Shown: positions 15,001-27,561 of the stretch, piece after piece | Layout: the number at the start of each line of letters is the position of its first letter | Position numbering within the stretch: position 1 is the stretch's first letter | Origin: Chrysomallon squamiferum | Lineage: Eukaryota > Mollusca > Gastropoda > Neomphalida > Peltospiridae | Assembly (NCBI GenBank): GCA_012295275.1 | Contig: CM022665.1 | Location: 36,941,933-37,005,932, forward strand | DNA: 64,000 bases | Direction of reading: 5' to 3' | The notes under the pieces: generated by a model | Database searches by the model: none | The model's input: the letters and a program-made list of their open reading frames with translations, nothing else | What the model was told of the DNA's origin: nothing | Program-made: the position numbers and the translations under genes

Positions 15001-18000
15001 AACAAACAAATCAAGGCTACAGAAATTATATCTTCAGTTCTCAAACTGAACTGATATGTTTAAAAAAAACATTGTCATATCTGTACGTCAACATAATTTG
15101 ATTGTGTCTGAAAATAAAATTCAAATGGTTTTAGTTGTATTATACAAATGTTGATTTTGTAAAGAGATGCCTAACTTCAACATTATTATGTGAATGCTTT
15201 TTGATAATTTATAAATCAGTTATTTTAAAATAACAGAAATGTTAATGTTGATGGGTATTTAGAAATTTGAAAATCATTCACCAACACAATACCAAAATTA
15301 ATATAATGACATTATGAAGATGTTATGAATGTACCATGTTTTTTTTTTTTTTTTTGTTGTTGTTGTAAGAATAATATTTCAGAATGGATGGAGAAAAAAT
15401 CTTCTGGCTTCAGCTTAAATGCAATAATCTTAGTTAATTTTATTTTATAATACTGTTTGAAGATTCTATAAAATAATGTTTTAGCGTCGGCTTAATCATT
15501 TAATGATGATATCATTATCAAAAGTTGTGTTGAGTGATGTGAATTGCCTTAATTGGCCATAAAAGCAAGACACAAAGTATGAAGCATGGCTCACTGGCTG
15601 ATATTAAACATTACCTGTCTGTATAGTGGTGCAGTTATTGATTGAAACACTAGAACTTGTTTTTTTCAAATAATGATATTTAAAAAAAAAGAAAGAAAGA
15701 TAAATTAAAAAAAGAAAATTGCTTTTGTCTATATATTATGTGTAAAATAAAATATAATTTGAAAAATACTTGAGTGGGGCTGAAGATAAAATACTGGACA
15801 AAGATTTGATTGGATTGAAGTCTTGGTCTTCTTTTGTCTGCCATTGCATCATTTTCCAATTCAGCCAGACTTGTTTATCAAAGAGAATGATATATGCATT
15901 CCTGTCTGTAGAAATGTATGGATCCATTACAGCTAATTTCGTTTTTAGTTCCGTCTTTATAGAAAAAGATAAATGATTCATGATTAATTAATATGTGTTG
16001 AGAGATTATTAACAACTATCTGTTTGTTCATATTTTTATTTTTTTATTTTTTTAACATTTTTGAAAAATAGTATCATTTTAAAACAAAAACAAAATTAAA
16101 ATAAACTGAAAGCAAATATTTTTTTTTTTTTTTTTTTTTTTTTTTCCCTACCATTTCAGCAATTTAGCTTTTTATTGCTATTGAATAAGTGGGGTGGCAA
16201 CATATTTTATCATTATTTGCTATTTTATTTATTTATTTATTTATTTATATTTATATTTATTTTACAGACCAAAGTTAAAATTACAGAACTTGATTAAATT
16301 TGATTTGTTTATTCTGTTTAGTCTGTTAATTTACAGTCAAAACTGTGAATTCAGTGAACAAACATATGATTTCCTTATCACATGTGAATAAGGCTGCTAA
16401 AGCGTTTACCCAATACTGAAACAACACCAAAACAGCATCAACGCCCCAATGAAATTTTTACATTCTGAATCCAGTAACAAGAAATGACACTAAAATGACA
16501 CTGAAACCACCACCAAAGAAATGACTCCACAAAAAAGACACCGCAAAAAAAGGCAAATGGATAAAATGGCAGTGTGGAAATATAACAAAACATTGCACTG
16601 CATATATTTTTTATTTATTTTAGTTTTATTATTATTTTATTGATAAAACTCTTGGGACATGTTCTAAGAATGAAATCCTTAGATCTTTAGTTAGCGAATT
16701 TATAGAGTAATAAAGAATTGTTTTTGAATAAAGTCAAGACAATTTTTTTTTAAAATTCTGTGATATTAACTACCTAAATGTATGTAATATTTTATTTTAA
16801 AAAATAAATAAATAAATAAAAATAAATAATAAAAAAAATAATAAATAAATTAAAATTTATGAACATAGACAAAATTTTACATATTCGTGGTACGCATCAT
16901 CATAGACAGACTATAATAAGCATGACAAAAACAATAATTATAATAAAGAATTCATAAAACATAATTAAATTTGATATAAATTTAACTTTGTACAATGGCA
17001 TTACATTATTATACTTGCATTACAAAAAAATTAAAATATTGTTCCATGTAATTTTTAATAGAGCTTTAATACAAAGATAATTAATGACATATTTTGGAGA
17101 CCTCTTTAATGAAATAATTTTTAAAAAAGTAAAAATTATATTGTAATATAATAATTAAAAAACAACAACACAGAAGTCTTGTCATACCTAATAGTACAAT
17201 CAGAAATATTTTGGAATTATACCTCTAAAGGTTTCACATTTTCATAGTGCCATTTCTACTGAGTGACTTTTTTGACTGCACTTGAACAGGACAGAGTAAT
17301 TTTAGAAAGGTTCTCATAAGTAATTTTTTGTCATATGATGCATCTGCACCAGAGGTTCTCTACTGCGTCTCAACATCTGGGTCACAGTTGTCAGAAAAAA
17401 TGGATGACATCAGCATAAATGATAATGATTGACACTTCTTTTTTATCTTTTATTTGCATCAAAATTTGTTGGTTGGTATGTTCAGCTACCACTGCAAAAC
17501 ACAGTACTAGCATAAAGACACAGTATCACCATGTCATTTCATTTTAATGGATTCATTTATTTGTGTTTCATGTCTGATACCTGCTGTTTCACTGATTCTC
17601 AGCCTTAGTTGGGAATGGATTCCCAGCCTCAGTTATATATATTTTCTCATCACATCAGTCAATTTAATGTGAAATAATTCACTTACATCATACATTAATT
17701 TCTTGCCCTTGTGACATTTGTTTTAGTGTAAATTCATTTATCCATGATCTTTGTGACATTTAACTGATCTTTCTTGTCATTTGTTGAGTCAACCGTTTCC
17801 TCGATTTTGGAATTTAAAAAAAATATATATATATATATTTTTTATTTTTTTTAAGCATTAGTTCAAACATTCAGATGAAAATAATGCATCTGTTTTGGTA
17901 TATATATAAAAAAGGATAATAAAATAATAAAAACAAACCTTTCAAATTAAGGCAATTCAGAAAATAAATAAAAATTAGAAATTGCTTACATAAGACAACT

Positions 18001-21000
18001 ACATAATATTATTTCCCTACTTACTGTTAGTTACTAAGTATAAATGGTCTAAAAGTATTTAAATCATAGAAACAACTTTAATTATTATTTATATATTTAA
18101 TTTAATTCATTTTATTCTTCATTTCTTTCTTCTTTTTTTTCTTTTTTTTTTTTTTTTTTAGTAATTTATTATTTGAATGAAATCTCTGTTTTCAGATTAC
18201 ATTAGTGAAATAACTGGGCATTTTAACCAGAAATGATCAGCTATTCCTCATTAAATATTAAGAGTATTAAGTCCTAACAAGATTAATATAGTCAGATTTT
18301 AAAATGATCTAATTTTCATTCTTTATTCTTTATCTGTTTCAGCCATTTTATAAACTTGACATGTTTTGAAAAAAAATAATAAAAATAATAAAAGTAAAAA
18401 AAGTAAAAATCAATCATTTCTGATTGCTTTTTAACAATTTTCTTTCTGCAAAGGAATTTATAATTTTTTTTTTTTTCAAATTATTTGATGCCAGATTTAT
18501 ACATCTTTACAAATTTAATATAATTATTTTTATAGCAGCTGAATTATTTTGCTGAAAGAACAAAATAAACACCTTAGTTGCTACGGAATTTGGAAAATTA
18601 TTTCTATCAAAACTGATTAGTGTGATCACGGTACAGAAAATTACCTTAATTATTTTTCTTGCTATGTTTTCTTTGTTTGTTGTGGATTTAAGTGCATCTG
18701 CTTTTTCACTTGCAGGAACCCAACTTGGAAGATGTGCCCATGCTGTGTGGTGAGATGGTTGAGGATGATAATTACACCAAACTGAAGGAAACACTTTCCA
18801 ATTTACCAGACTACCCAGAATCAGGTAATAAACACATTTTAAAGTCTTTATAAGTTTGGCACTAATATCCTCTGTGGGAGGAGGGGGGGTGCATTTAGTC
18901 TCTTAAGACTTTGTTTTTTTACTTAAGAAAAAACTGGTGGCAGAGAGTTGAGATAAAAGGCTAAATTGTGCAGTGCACCATTTCAGAATTATTTATGGAA
19001 GCCAGATTAAACTCTCGTTAAAGACTGAACTAATAAGTACATTTGCATAATTTTGATGTCATTTGAAATGAAAATAAGGTGCTGTTACAAATGGATAAAT
19101 GTCCAAATTTTGTCAAATGATTAATAATTTAATATAATAATTTGGATATTTTTCATCTTCACTGATAATACTTTACAAAAACAAACCTATTATATTAGCT
19201 ATTGACTGGAATTTTTTTTTTTTTTTTTTTTTTGGCAACTTGGAAAGGTGATTTATTAATGTACCTATCAATCTACTAAAGACCATTAATTTACTAATTT
19301 GTTAAGCTCAATAATTCTCTTTTATACAACAGCATTTCCAGCTTTTCAGGAAGAAAGAGAATTTACATTGTAATTTAATGGCATCTTTAAAGAAAATAAA
19401 CATTAAATAATGTTATATATAACCCTTCAAAAAGAAAAATAAATGTAATAAATAACAAGGCTTTGAAATGCTGTTTGATCTAAGATGACCAATTTTTTTT
19501 TTTTTTTTTTTTTTTTCCTGACTTTATTTTATGAAGGAAATCTACTCAAGTAAGCAGATCAATAAGTAAAGCTTCCTGTGAAATTTGATCAGTACTTCAG
19601 TCTTACAAACATCTCAGATTTTGCTTTGTTCAGAAAAAAAGCTGTTATTAGTTCTTTTTTCCTTCATCCTTTTTTTAAATTTTTTTTTTTTAAAGAAGAA
19701 GAAGAAAGATGTTTAACCAATTAATATGTGGGGTAAAAAGGTTTCTTCATATTTTTATGTGATCAGTTACAATAGGCTGGAAGTAGGCATTAAAACGACT
19801 AGATTCCACGCTTCCCTGCATTAATCAATAGAATATTGATCCAGCCCTTGTTCATAAGCTGTTTTTCATTAATACTGCTCCTACTATAGCCAGAATGTTT
19901 GGCTGAAGGTTAATGCAGCTTACATTGATTGAATGTTTAGAGACAGTGAGAATCCACAAGTCTGAATTTTATTTATTATTTTCATTTATTTTTCTTATCT
20001 TTTTTGTATTCTGCTTCTCCAGTTTAAAAAGGGAAATGATTTCTGGAGTTAAATGCTCATCTTTCTGAATAATGAAGTTTTTCGGTATTTCTATTCATAA
20101 TTAATATATATTTGATTCTAATTAATATATATTTATTAATATGAGTGGGTATGAGAATCTACAGTTATATATTAACACTGTTTACTTTATGTTCAGAAAT
20201 AGAATTTTATAAAACAAATGTTCTGTGAGATGCCTCCAGATACCTGGCTACATTTGTAATGGCTAATGGTTACATATGCTGCAGAATGTAAATGGCAACA
20301 CACATGTTACATATTGTAAATGATGAAACACAGGATACAAACTGTAAATGCTGTACATACACAATACAGTGGAAAACAAATATTATAAAAGTTACCTACA
20401 ACACTGATTGTTCATAAAATAGTATATTTAATACTTTACGTCGATAACAAAAATGAACAAACTAAATTATTCAGAATATAAATTGTTTATTAAATCAGAT
20501 CTAAAAAAAAAAAAAAAAATTTGTTCCATTTTCAGTATTTGTTTTATGAAAAGTAATGGATTTTTTACTTTTTTCTCACACTTTTTTTTTTTTTTTTTTT
20601 TTGGCGTTATTCTATTTTGTTAGTTGGAAAATAATCAATATGTAATTAACACGGCCTAAGATTTTTTTTTTACTTATTTGTGTTTGTGCTTATCAGAAGT
20701 CTCGGTAGATTTCTTTCATCAAACTTTTATGGTTAGTCAACAACTTTTAATCAATACTTTATTTCTAACCTCTTTCCAGGTTTGTAGATCATTTCCTTTT
20801 TGTTGATATTAAACCTAAGTGCATGAAATAATAGTTTTGGTTTTCTTTATAAAAATAATTACTTACGGAGAGTTTTTAATTTTTTTTCTTGAGAAAATAT
20901 AATTATTGTTGTTGTTGTTATTAGTATTATTCTCTACTTCTGTATATGAAAGAGAAAAAAAAATGAGCCATTTTGTTATTTTCATGATCTGTAATAAAAC

Positions 21001-23983
21001 CTGAATATAACTCTTTTTTTTTGCCATTATAAATTTTCAGATTCTTTGAGTTTGAAAGCAAATGACATTTAACTTTATTGTTTTATTTCATAATGTCACT
21101 TCATTAATTCTCTTTGTGTGCAGTCTTCATTTTCCTAATGGTTTTTTTATTTCTGCTGGTATCAGGATGCCCTGACCACTCTAATGATTTTCCATATATA
21201 GCAGTGAATATTGAGACAGTTTTGTTATTTGGTCTTTAGCATCCTGACTTTCTATACAGCAGCAATTCTTTAACCAGAATATTGGTCCTCGGGAGAATTC
21301 AAGATGGAAGATAATTATTCTAGTATTATTTTGTCATTATCCAACTTGTTCCCCAAAATCTTACAATGGTACTTCTTTATGGTAGGACTGCATGTTCGTT
21401 GAAAACTCTAGAAATTTAGCAAAGAGATAATTTCGGGGCTTGGATTTTTTTCAGAAAACATGGCAGAAATATATGTTTCATTAAACTGTAATTTTATATT
21501 TTGTAGTATGCAGCTTTGAATATTTTTTCTTGTCTTACCTTGTTTATTATTAAATACACAGGTTATTTTAAAAGCAGAACGAATCTTAGTATAACGTAAA
21601 AAAAATTGTTTTTGTTTTGTTGTGTGTGAGTGAGCATTTTACTTTTATTTTGTTTTTGATTCTTTGAAAAAAAGTGAGAGGAAAAAATAGTTTTGTTAGT
21701 TAATTAATATTATTAGTTTAGGAAATTTATATATTTACTTATTTATTAAGTTCTTAATTATCTTTTATATTGATTTTTGTTTTTTTAATTATCTTTTATG
21801 TTGAATTTTGTTTTTTTAATTTGATTTGATTTTTATTTTATTTTATTTTATTTTATTTTATTTTATTTTATTTTATTTTATTTTATTTTATTTTTATTTT
21901 ACAGATCTGAAGATGATGACAACAGCACAACTTCATGAAGTGCTGGCCGAGTATGAGCTGACAATCAAAGAACTGAACGAAACACTCGTGCTGGAACTAG
22001 CCCTTCGAGATGAGCGGGAGTTTGACAAGGAACTGAAGAACCAGTTCATATCCCTGCTGTTGACAATTCAGAAGAAAAGGCGAGAAGGAAATGTTGACAA
22101 GAAGAAAAAGAAATCCAAACCATCCAATCACTATAATGTGAATAACAACAACAACCTCTCACCTGAAGCGGGAGCTGTGAGTGTAGTTTGTTATTATTAA
22201 TAATATTTTTATTTTTATTTTGGTTTGGGTTTTGGTTTTGGTTTTGGTGTCATTTTTTGATTTAAGTCAAAAGTGGGGAAGGTTATTTTGCTTTCTTTAA
22301 AAAAAAAAAAAAAAAAAAATCTCATTCCAAATTTTATATTGTGATAAATAAAGCAGTCAAATTTAATAATTAAGAACATGCTGTGTAGTTTTATTGATCG
22401 GTTTCAAATACTGGTAGAGTTTATACAGGACACTGTTAATTTAATTATTAATTGATTAACTCTGGCTGGATCCGGTATCAGGATATTTCATCTTGCTATT
22501 ATATTGTGAAGATAATTTATAAAAAAAATAAAAAAATAAAATTAAAATATCAAAAAGTATATTTTATGCACCAGACAGGAATGAAGAGACTACTACATAT
22601 TTAGATCAAACTGATTTTAAAAGAAAGTTAAATTCTGAAAAGCAACCAAAATGCTACCAAATGAATAGTTTTGTTATTTTATTTTATTTTATTTTATTTT
22701 ATTGATTTATTGGTTTTAAATTTATATATATTATTTTATTTTATTTTATTTTATTGATTTTTTTCCCTTTCTTTCAATGATGGGGTGTTTTGTGTTATTT
22801 TTAACTGAAGTTTTGACCCTGTATTTTAGAATCTTTATCCATTGTTTCAGAGACACTTTGTGTGCAGTTTTAATTAAAACTTTGTAAATATTAACATATT
22901 TATAAATTTACCTCTGTATTTTTTTAGCTGAGTTGCTATATTGTCAGTTATTTAATTCTGATTTTAAAATGTGTATTTTCAGTTTTTAACAACTGTCATC
23001 CCATACCATCAACATCAGGGACCGCCTTCCTCTGAACAGCTACAGATATACATAAAAAGTAAGCTAATTTTTTTATCTCATCACATTGTAATTAAATTTT
23101 TTTTTTACTTAAAAAATGCTTCATTTCTGCTATATAGGGATCACTTTGTAATTAGTTCTTATCTTTAATGTAAATGGCAAATCATTTTTTTTGCATTTTC
23201 TTCTATTTCATTTGTTTTAAATCTTGACAAATGTGTTTTTGACCATAATTGTTTCAGTTTATAGCTGCCAGTCATTATAACTTAAAAGTTTAATTGTAGC
23301 ATAAAAATGTTTAAAATATAAAAAATTATTACATCCACAAATTAACGTGATAATTTGTTAAATTTGTTATTTTTGCGTATATGAAAATTATATTATTATA
23401 AGCAGTTCATTACAGTTTCCCTTTATTTTCAATTATTAATTAACTGTGTCTTTTACAATTAGTTTTGCAGGCCATTAATGAAGATAGTGTCACCGTGCCC
23501 ACTCTGCTGACAGACTACATACTAAAAGGTAAGAAAATCAATACACTGCACATCTAACTTAAAATTTTATCATGGATCTTATTTAATTAATAAGCAAGCT
23601 GTGTATCTATTACACATTCATCACTGAACTAAAGCTGTTTTAGTAAATCAATCCTCATATATGCACACACACAACACTTTATTCTCCTATTTCAAGCTTT
23701 TTTATAAAAAAATATATATATACATTACATACAGGTCGTTTGTTTATGTCAAATTGATTAAGTAAAATCCAATATGTGTTTGCATATACTTTTCAAAACC
23801 ATGATTGTTTTTTGTGAGTGTGGTATGTTTATTTATATGTGTAAGTTGGTCAGTAAAAGGGTGTGTACATGTGTGTGTGTCTAAATGGTTGTGAGTGTGT
23901 GTGCATGCTTGTGTGTGTATATGCGTATGTTTATAATTTATCATATTATTTTTGCTTACTTTTCAGTCTTGTGCCCAACATAA
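5616..23983 (+). CDS. FEZ: FEZ1/FEZ2 family protein (fasciculation and elongation protein zeta), complete, 8 coding exons
   Basis: Exons: 5616-5938, 8453-8561, 10931-11086, 18716-18824, 21905-22176, 22983-23058, 23463-23528 and 23967-23983. All phases agree and give 375 residues; human FEZ1 has 392 and FEZ2 353. FEZ proteins are kinesin-1 cargo adaptors for axonal transport and outgrowth (UNC-76 in worms). Visible landmarks are an N-terminal PLASFENEEWNEYNEFQ, then SLEDLVNTFDDKITKCF, an acidic middle with TADEVISEIDTMMQ, and a coiled coil (LHEVLAEYELTIKELNETL, then ALRDEREFDKELKNQF). A KKKKK plus NNNNN linker and the C-terminal PTLLTDYILKVLCPT, matching vertebrates, follow. The start at 5616 has A at -3 and G at +4 and yields the family-like N-terminus. 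An in-frame ATG at 5448 has a weak context. The frame fixes the exon 7 acceptor at TTAG 23459-23462, not the TTGCAG 8 bases later. Confidence 0.95.
5939..8452 (+). other. FEZ intron 1
   Basis: 2.5-kb intron, donor GTGAGT and acceptor TTCTTCAG. About 6700-7270 is almost pure A/T with repeated TTTTATT and ATTATT motifs. The small open frames at 6617-6811 and 7819-8028 look like chance frames. No other gene is seen. Confidence 0.7.
8562..10930 (+). other. FEZ intron 2
   Basis: 2.4-kb intron. It holds an (AT)n run near 9021-9048, a degenerate roughly 120-bp repeat array (listed separately) and a 24-base poly-T near 10518-10542. No coding signal. Confidence 0.7.
9400..9842 (+). repeat. degenerate tandem repeat, period about 120 bp, in FEZ intron 2
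   Basis: Related blocks recur: a GGTCCAAAGG / GGATCCAAAAG motif, then TTCTGTTCT / TTCTGTGT (9431, 9679, 9799), then CATCATGCATTAAA-like words (about 9453, 9588, 9699, 9817). Spacing of about 112-135 bases supports roughly four decayed copies. Similarity was judged by eye only. Confidence 0.45.
11087..18715 (+). other. FEZ intron 3 (7.6 kb)
   Basis: Largest intron in the window, between the exon ending EISEIDTMMQ-type sequence and the exon starting EPNLEDVPML. Mostly A/T-rich with several poly-T runs (11551, 15341, 16119). Two patches are less AT-rich: about 13740-14190, and 15740-15980 where both strands are open for 68-81 codons. A C/A-rich, T-poor patch lies at about 16395-16570. None can be joined to FEZ in phase as an obvious exon. 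Confidence 0.6.
18825..21904 (+). other. FEZ intron 4
   Basis: 3.1-kb intron with several long poly-T tracts (about 19213, 19493, 20582), ending in a pentanucleotide repeat that forms the acceptor pyrimidine tract. No coding signal. Confidence 0.7.
21831..21900 (+). repeat. (TTTTA)n microsatellite abutting the FEZ exon 5 acceptor
   Basis: About 13 near-perfect TTTTA units run directly into the ACAG acceptor at 21901-21904, so the repeat itself is the polypyrimidine tract of that splice site. A related (TTTTA)n occurs again at about 22674-22755 in the next intron. Confidence 0.9.
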
Positions 23984-24153
23984 TCCTTTGAAGATTTCAC
24001 TTTCATTAGCAGAACAGTAAGAAGCTGACAGTACTTCATAGTAATCTCTTATTTTTAAAGTTTATTATCATTATTATTTGTTGTTTCTGTTGTTTTTTTT
24101 TTGTTTTTTTTTCTTAATTCCAAATTCTTTATAGTGCTTGTTTTGTTTGATCC

Positions 24154-24186
<33 letters not shown>

Positions 24187-25226
24187 AATTTCGTAGGTTA
24201 TTTGTGGCCTTTGTTATTGTTTATATTGTGATAAATATAAATTAGCCATATCGCCTCAAGGCAACTTGATCCAGTCATCATTTAACATTTCACTGATGTA
24301 GTGGAATGTTTATGGTGTATGCAGCTTTATCTGTGCTAATTTCTATGAAAAAGAGGCAAGAAGATACTATTGATATTTGTAATGTTGATATAATACTTTT
24401 TTAAAAGATGTATGTTTCTTTAGAAGCATAATGTTGACCTGAGCTGTGGTTTCTTGAAGGCTGTGGATGTATATGTCTCGCTGTATCTTGGTCGTGTTGT
24501 ACATAGTTAAAATTACAAGTTGATTATCTTATATCCGAAATCCTCAGACACCAACATTCAGTAAGTTTCAAGACTTACTTGTTGAGAAAACAAAATTAAA
24601 TGAAACATGTAACAAAATTAATACATGTATATAACTTTATAAAAAATATATATATATATATGTGTGTGTGTGTGTTTATTTTGCATAAAGAAAGCTTTTG
24701 AAGCTTTTCAGATTTCGGAAAATGGAATGTCAACCTGTATATCAGTTTTACATAATATTAAGAGTTTTGTGAAATTTTTACATAATAATGAACACACTGA
24801 TTTTATTTTCCTTTTTTTGTTTTTTTTTTTCAATTGCTACCCAAGTTTTTTTTTTTTTTTTTTTTTTAAATATAAAATGTTGTCAATAACCAGGTAATAT
24901 TTTCTTAAAATCGAACTAGTTGATTTTTTGTTTTGGTTGTGTGTTTTTTTTTGGTGTTTTTTTAATGGAGATAAGCAAAATGTTAAAAATAGATAAATAG
25001 TTTCTTGGTTAATTTTTAATGTATTTATATTCTGCTTTAACAATTAATCTATATTGGTTACATTTGATGCATGACATAAATACAAAACATAATTAACAAT
25101 GTTGTATTTAATAATCTAATATATATGTATATCAAAATGATAAACCTTAATATTTTTGTTTCGATATATGTATGTAGGTACATTATAAAAGTTCAGTTAG
25201 TGGTAGTTTTTCTTGCGTAAGTACAG

Positions 25227-25260
<34 letters not shown>
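25227..25260 (+). repeat. (GT)n microsatellite
   Basis: Uninterrupted GT dinucleotides, followed by GAGAGAG and an (AT)n/(ATAC) stretch to about 25302. Confidence 0.95.
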
Positions 25261-25268
<8 letters not shown>

Positions 25269-27360
25269 AAAAATATATATATATACATACATATATATAT
25301 ATATTTTGCATCTGACCTTGAAGATAAAATATAAATGTGCTGAATGTATTGATGAATAATTCATGTTTTTAATTTAGCAACATGTGTACTGTAACAGCAT
25401 AAACAGATTAGGTATGTTATCTAGTCACAGCATGTTAATTCATTGACAGAATTTATTAAAATCCATCCCAAATAATAACAATGTAAGTTCTATTAAAATA
25501 TTTTATTTCACAAAGATAAATAGAATTTCAGTAATTATTTCAAAAATTAATTTAAATTTGGTAACACATATTTAGAAAACCATTGTATTTCCTTTCTTTT
25601 TCTTTTTTCTTACTTTTTAATTTGTAAGATTTTTAATATTTAAATATAAATATCTAATATTTCTCTAGTCAGGATTTTAATCAAAAGAACTATCTCAGTT
25701 TTAAATAATATTTTTTTTTAAAAAGAAGTGAAATGCTCTATGTACTCAGAAGATATTTTGGGGTATAAAGTGCATTTTATTCATCTGACCAGTATTGATA
25801 TTCATTATTTTAGTTTTAAATGGATAAGCTGCACTGGTCAAGTCATAAAATCAAAATAACTAACTGTTCTTGTATTTAATTTTTATTTATTTATTTATTT
25901 ATTTATTATCTATTATTATGATTATTATCTCTTTTTTTTAATCTTTTCTATTTTTAATATATGTGTGCAATATATAGTAACGGTTGTTACAAAAATTATG
26001 TTTTTACAGTGCAGTAAATTGCATATTTCAATCATGCATAATTATGTAGGATAGAGAATGTTTTGAGTGACATAATTAGTAACTATATTTGAATATTAAA
26101 TAGATTCAAATTTAAAATAAAATGTTTAGTGTATATTTTGTATAATGTTAAAGTTATAATTTTTATTTTTATTTTTTATTTTTTATTTTTCATTTTTTTT
26201 TTTTTTGTTAAAATGCTTAAATCTATATTTTAATCAGAATTTACTTATATCCAAGTAGCCTACTGATCAAAAGTATTTCTTTGATAGTTGTAATTTTATT
26301 GTTGTATTGCCTTTTCTATGAATTGGATCATTACTGGATAAAGCCACTGTATTATTTAAATGTTTTCAGTATTCAGTGAAGTATTCTAATTAAAGAAATG
26401 AGCAAACACATTTTGATTGTTAATTCTACAAACAAAAAATAATACTTTTTAAATAATTATCTTGATTTATTTGATCATTTGGAATCAGGAATTATAAAGT
26501 ATATGGTAATGAAATCAAAATTTATATTTAATTTTAAGAAAGAAAAGTCATTTATTCAGGGGGTTTTGTTGCTTTTTTTTAAAATATAGTAATAATGACT
26601 AATATTTCCCAATAATTTCAGAATAAAAAGGATATATAAGAAATAATTCTAATTTTATAATTATTAGCACAAGTAATATTATACTGTTATTATTAAATAC
26701 AAAATAAATTACAAGTTTATAGTTACAACTTTTACACACACACACACACACTTAAGTGATTATAATTTTTACATTTTTAAAATTAGTTACTAATTTCAGA
26801 TAACAGGTAAAAAAATTTAAAAAAAAAAACATTTTAAATCAATTTCACTTACTAAAGAGAAACACTTTGACAGTGAAATGAAAAACTACTAAGATTTACT
26901 CACTTATCATTTCAGGAATATTCCAGGTGCAATATTTATATTAATGCATGCATACATGCACATTTTTAACATCATGTGCTAAATAAACATTTCCATTGTG
27001 TTGTGTAAATACTTCATCACTAGTTCAGTCATTTAACCTGTAGAATGTGTTTTTTATTTGTTTTGTTTTTTCTGTAGCTGTCACTGAATTGTGGAATCAT
27101 GCATCAACATTTCAACAACAGCTTTTAAAAAAAATAATAATAACAAAAAAAAAAAAAAATTTTATAAAAATGTATAACAGAACCCACAGAAGATGAAATA
27201 TTAATCTCGTTGTGTATCTATCTACTTTGACTTTTTTTTATTTTTTATTTTTTTATAAGTTATTTTAAGAAAATTAAAAATATCAAGGTGTTAAAAAAGC
27301 ACCTGCCAAGCATGATTACAGGTAAAACAAGTTGATGATTCATTATCTGTAACAAGAAGA

Positions 27361-27561
27361 TAGGCATGCTGGTGTATGTCAGTTTGAAGAAAGTATTTGA
27401 TATAAAAACATGTTCTGCCATAGATAGTCAAACAGGTGGATGTTAGCTTGGGGAAAATGATACAAAAGCTTGTTTTGCCATAGCCAGCCATGAAAATGGG
27501 TGTCAGTTTGGGAAATTGTTTGAAAAAAATGTGTTTTGCCACAGATCTTGTTGGGATGGTG
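27361..27561 (+). repeat. minisatellite, 60-bp period, about 3.3 copies
   Basis: Three successive 60-base blocks share the order TGTCAGTTTG(G)GGAAA-like centre, then AAAAACATGTTCTGCCATAG-like end (TGTTTTGCCATAG, GTGTTTTGCCACAG). A fourth partial block begins at about 27541. Because 60 is divisible by three the minus strand stays open for 97 codons (27291-27584) with a 20-residue FPKLT...GKT-type periodicity. I take that as a by-product, not a gene. Confidence 0.8.

Noticed and set aside
15736-15981. Open frames on both strands in FEZ intron 3
   Set aside because: I looked for a cassette exon, but no acceptor/donor pair joins it in phase to FEZ and no domain is visible. It remains only a composition note.
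23744-23944. 66-codon His/Thr-rich minus-strand frame
   Set aside because: It is produced by GTGTGT-type sequence in FEZ intron 7; no protein features.
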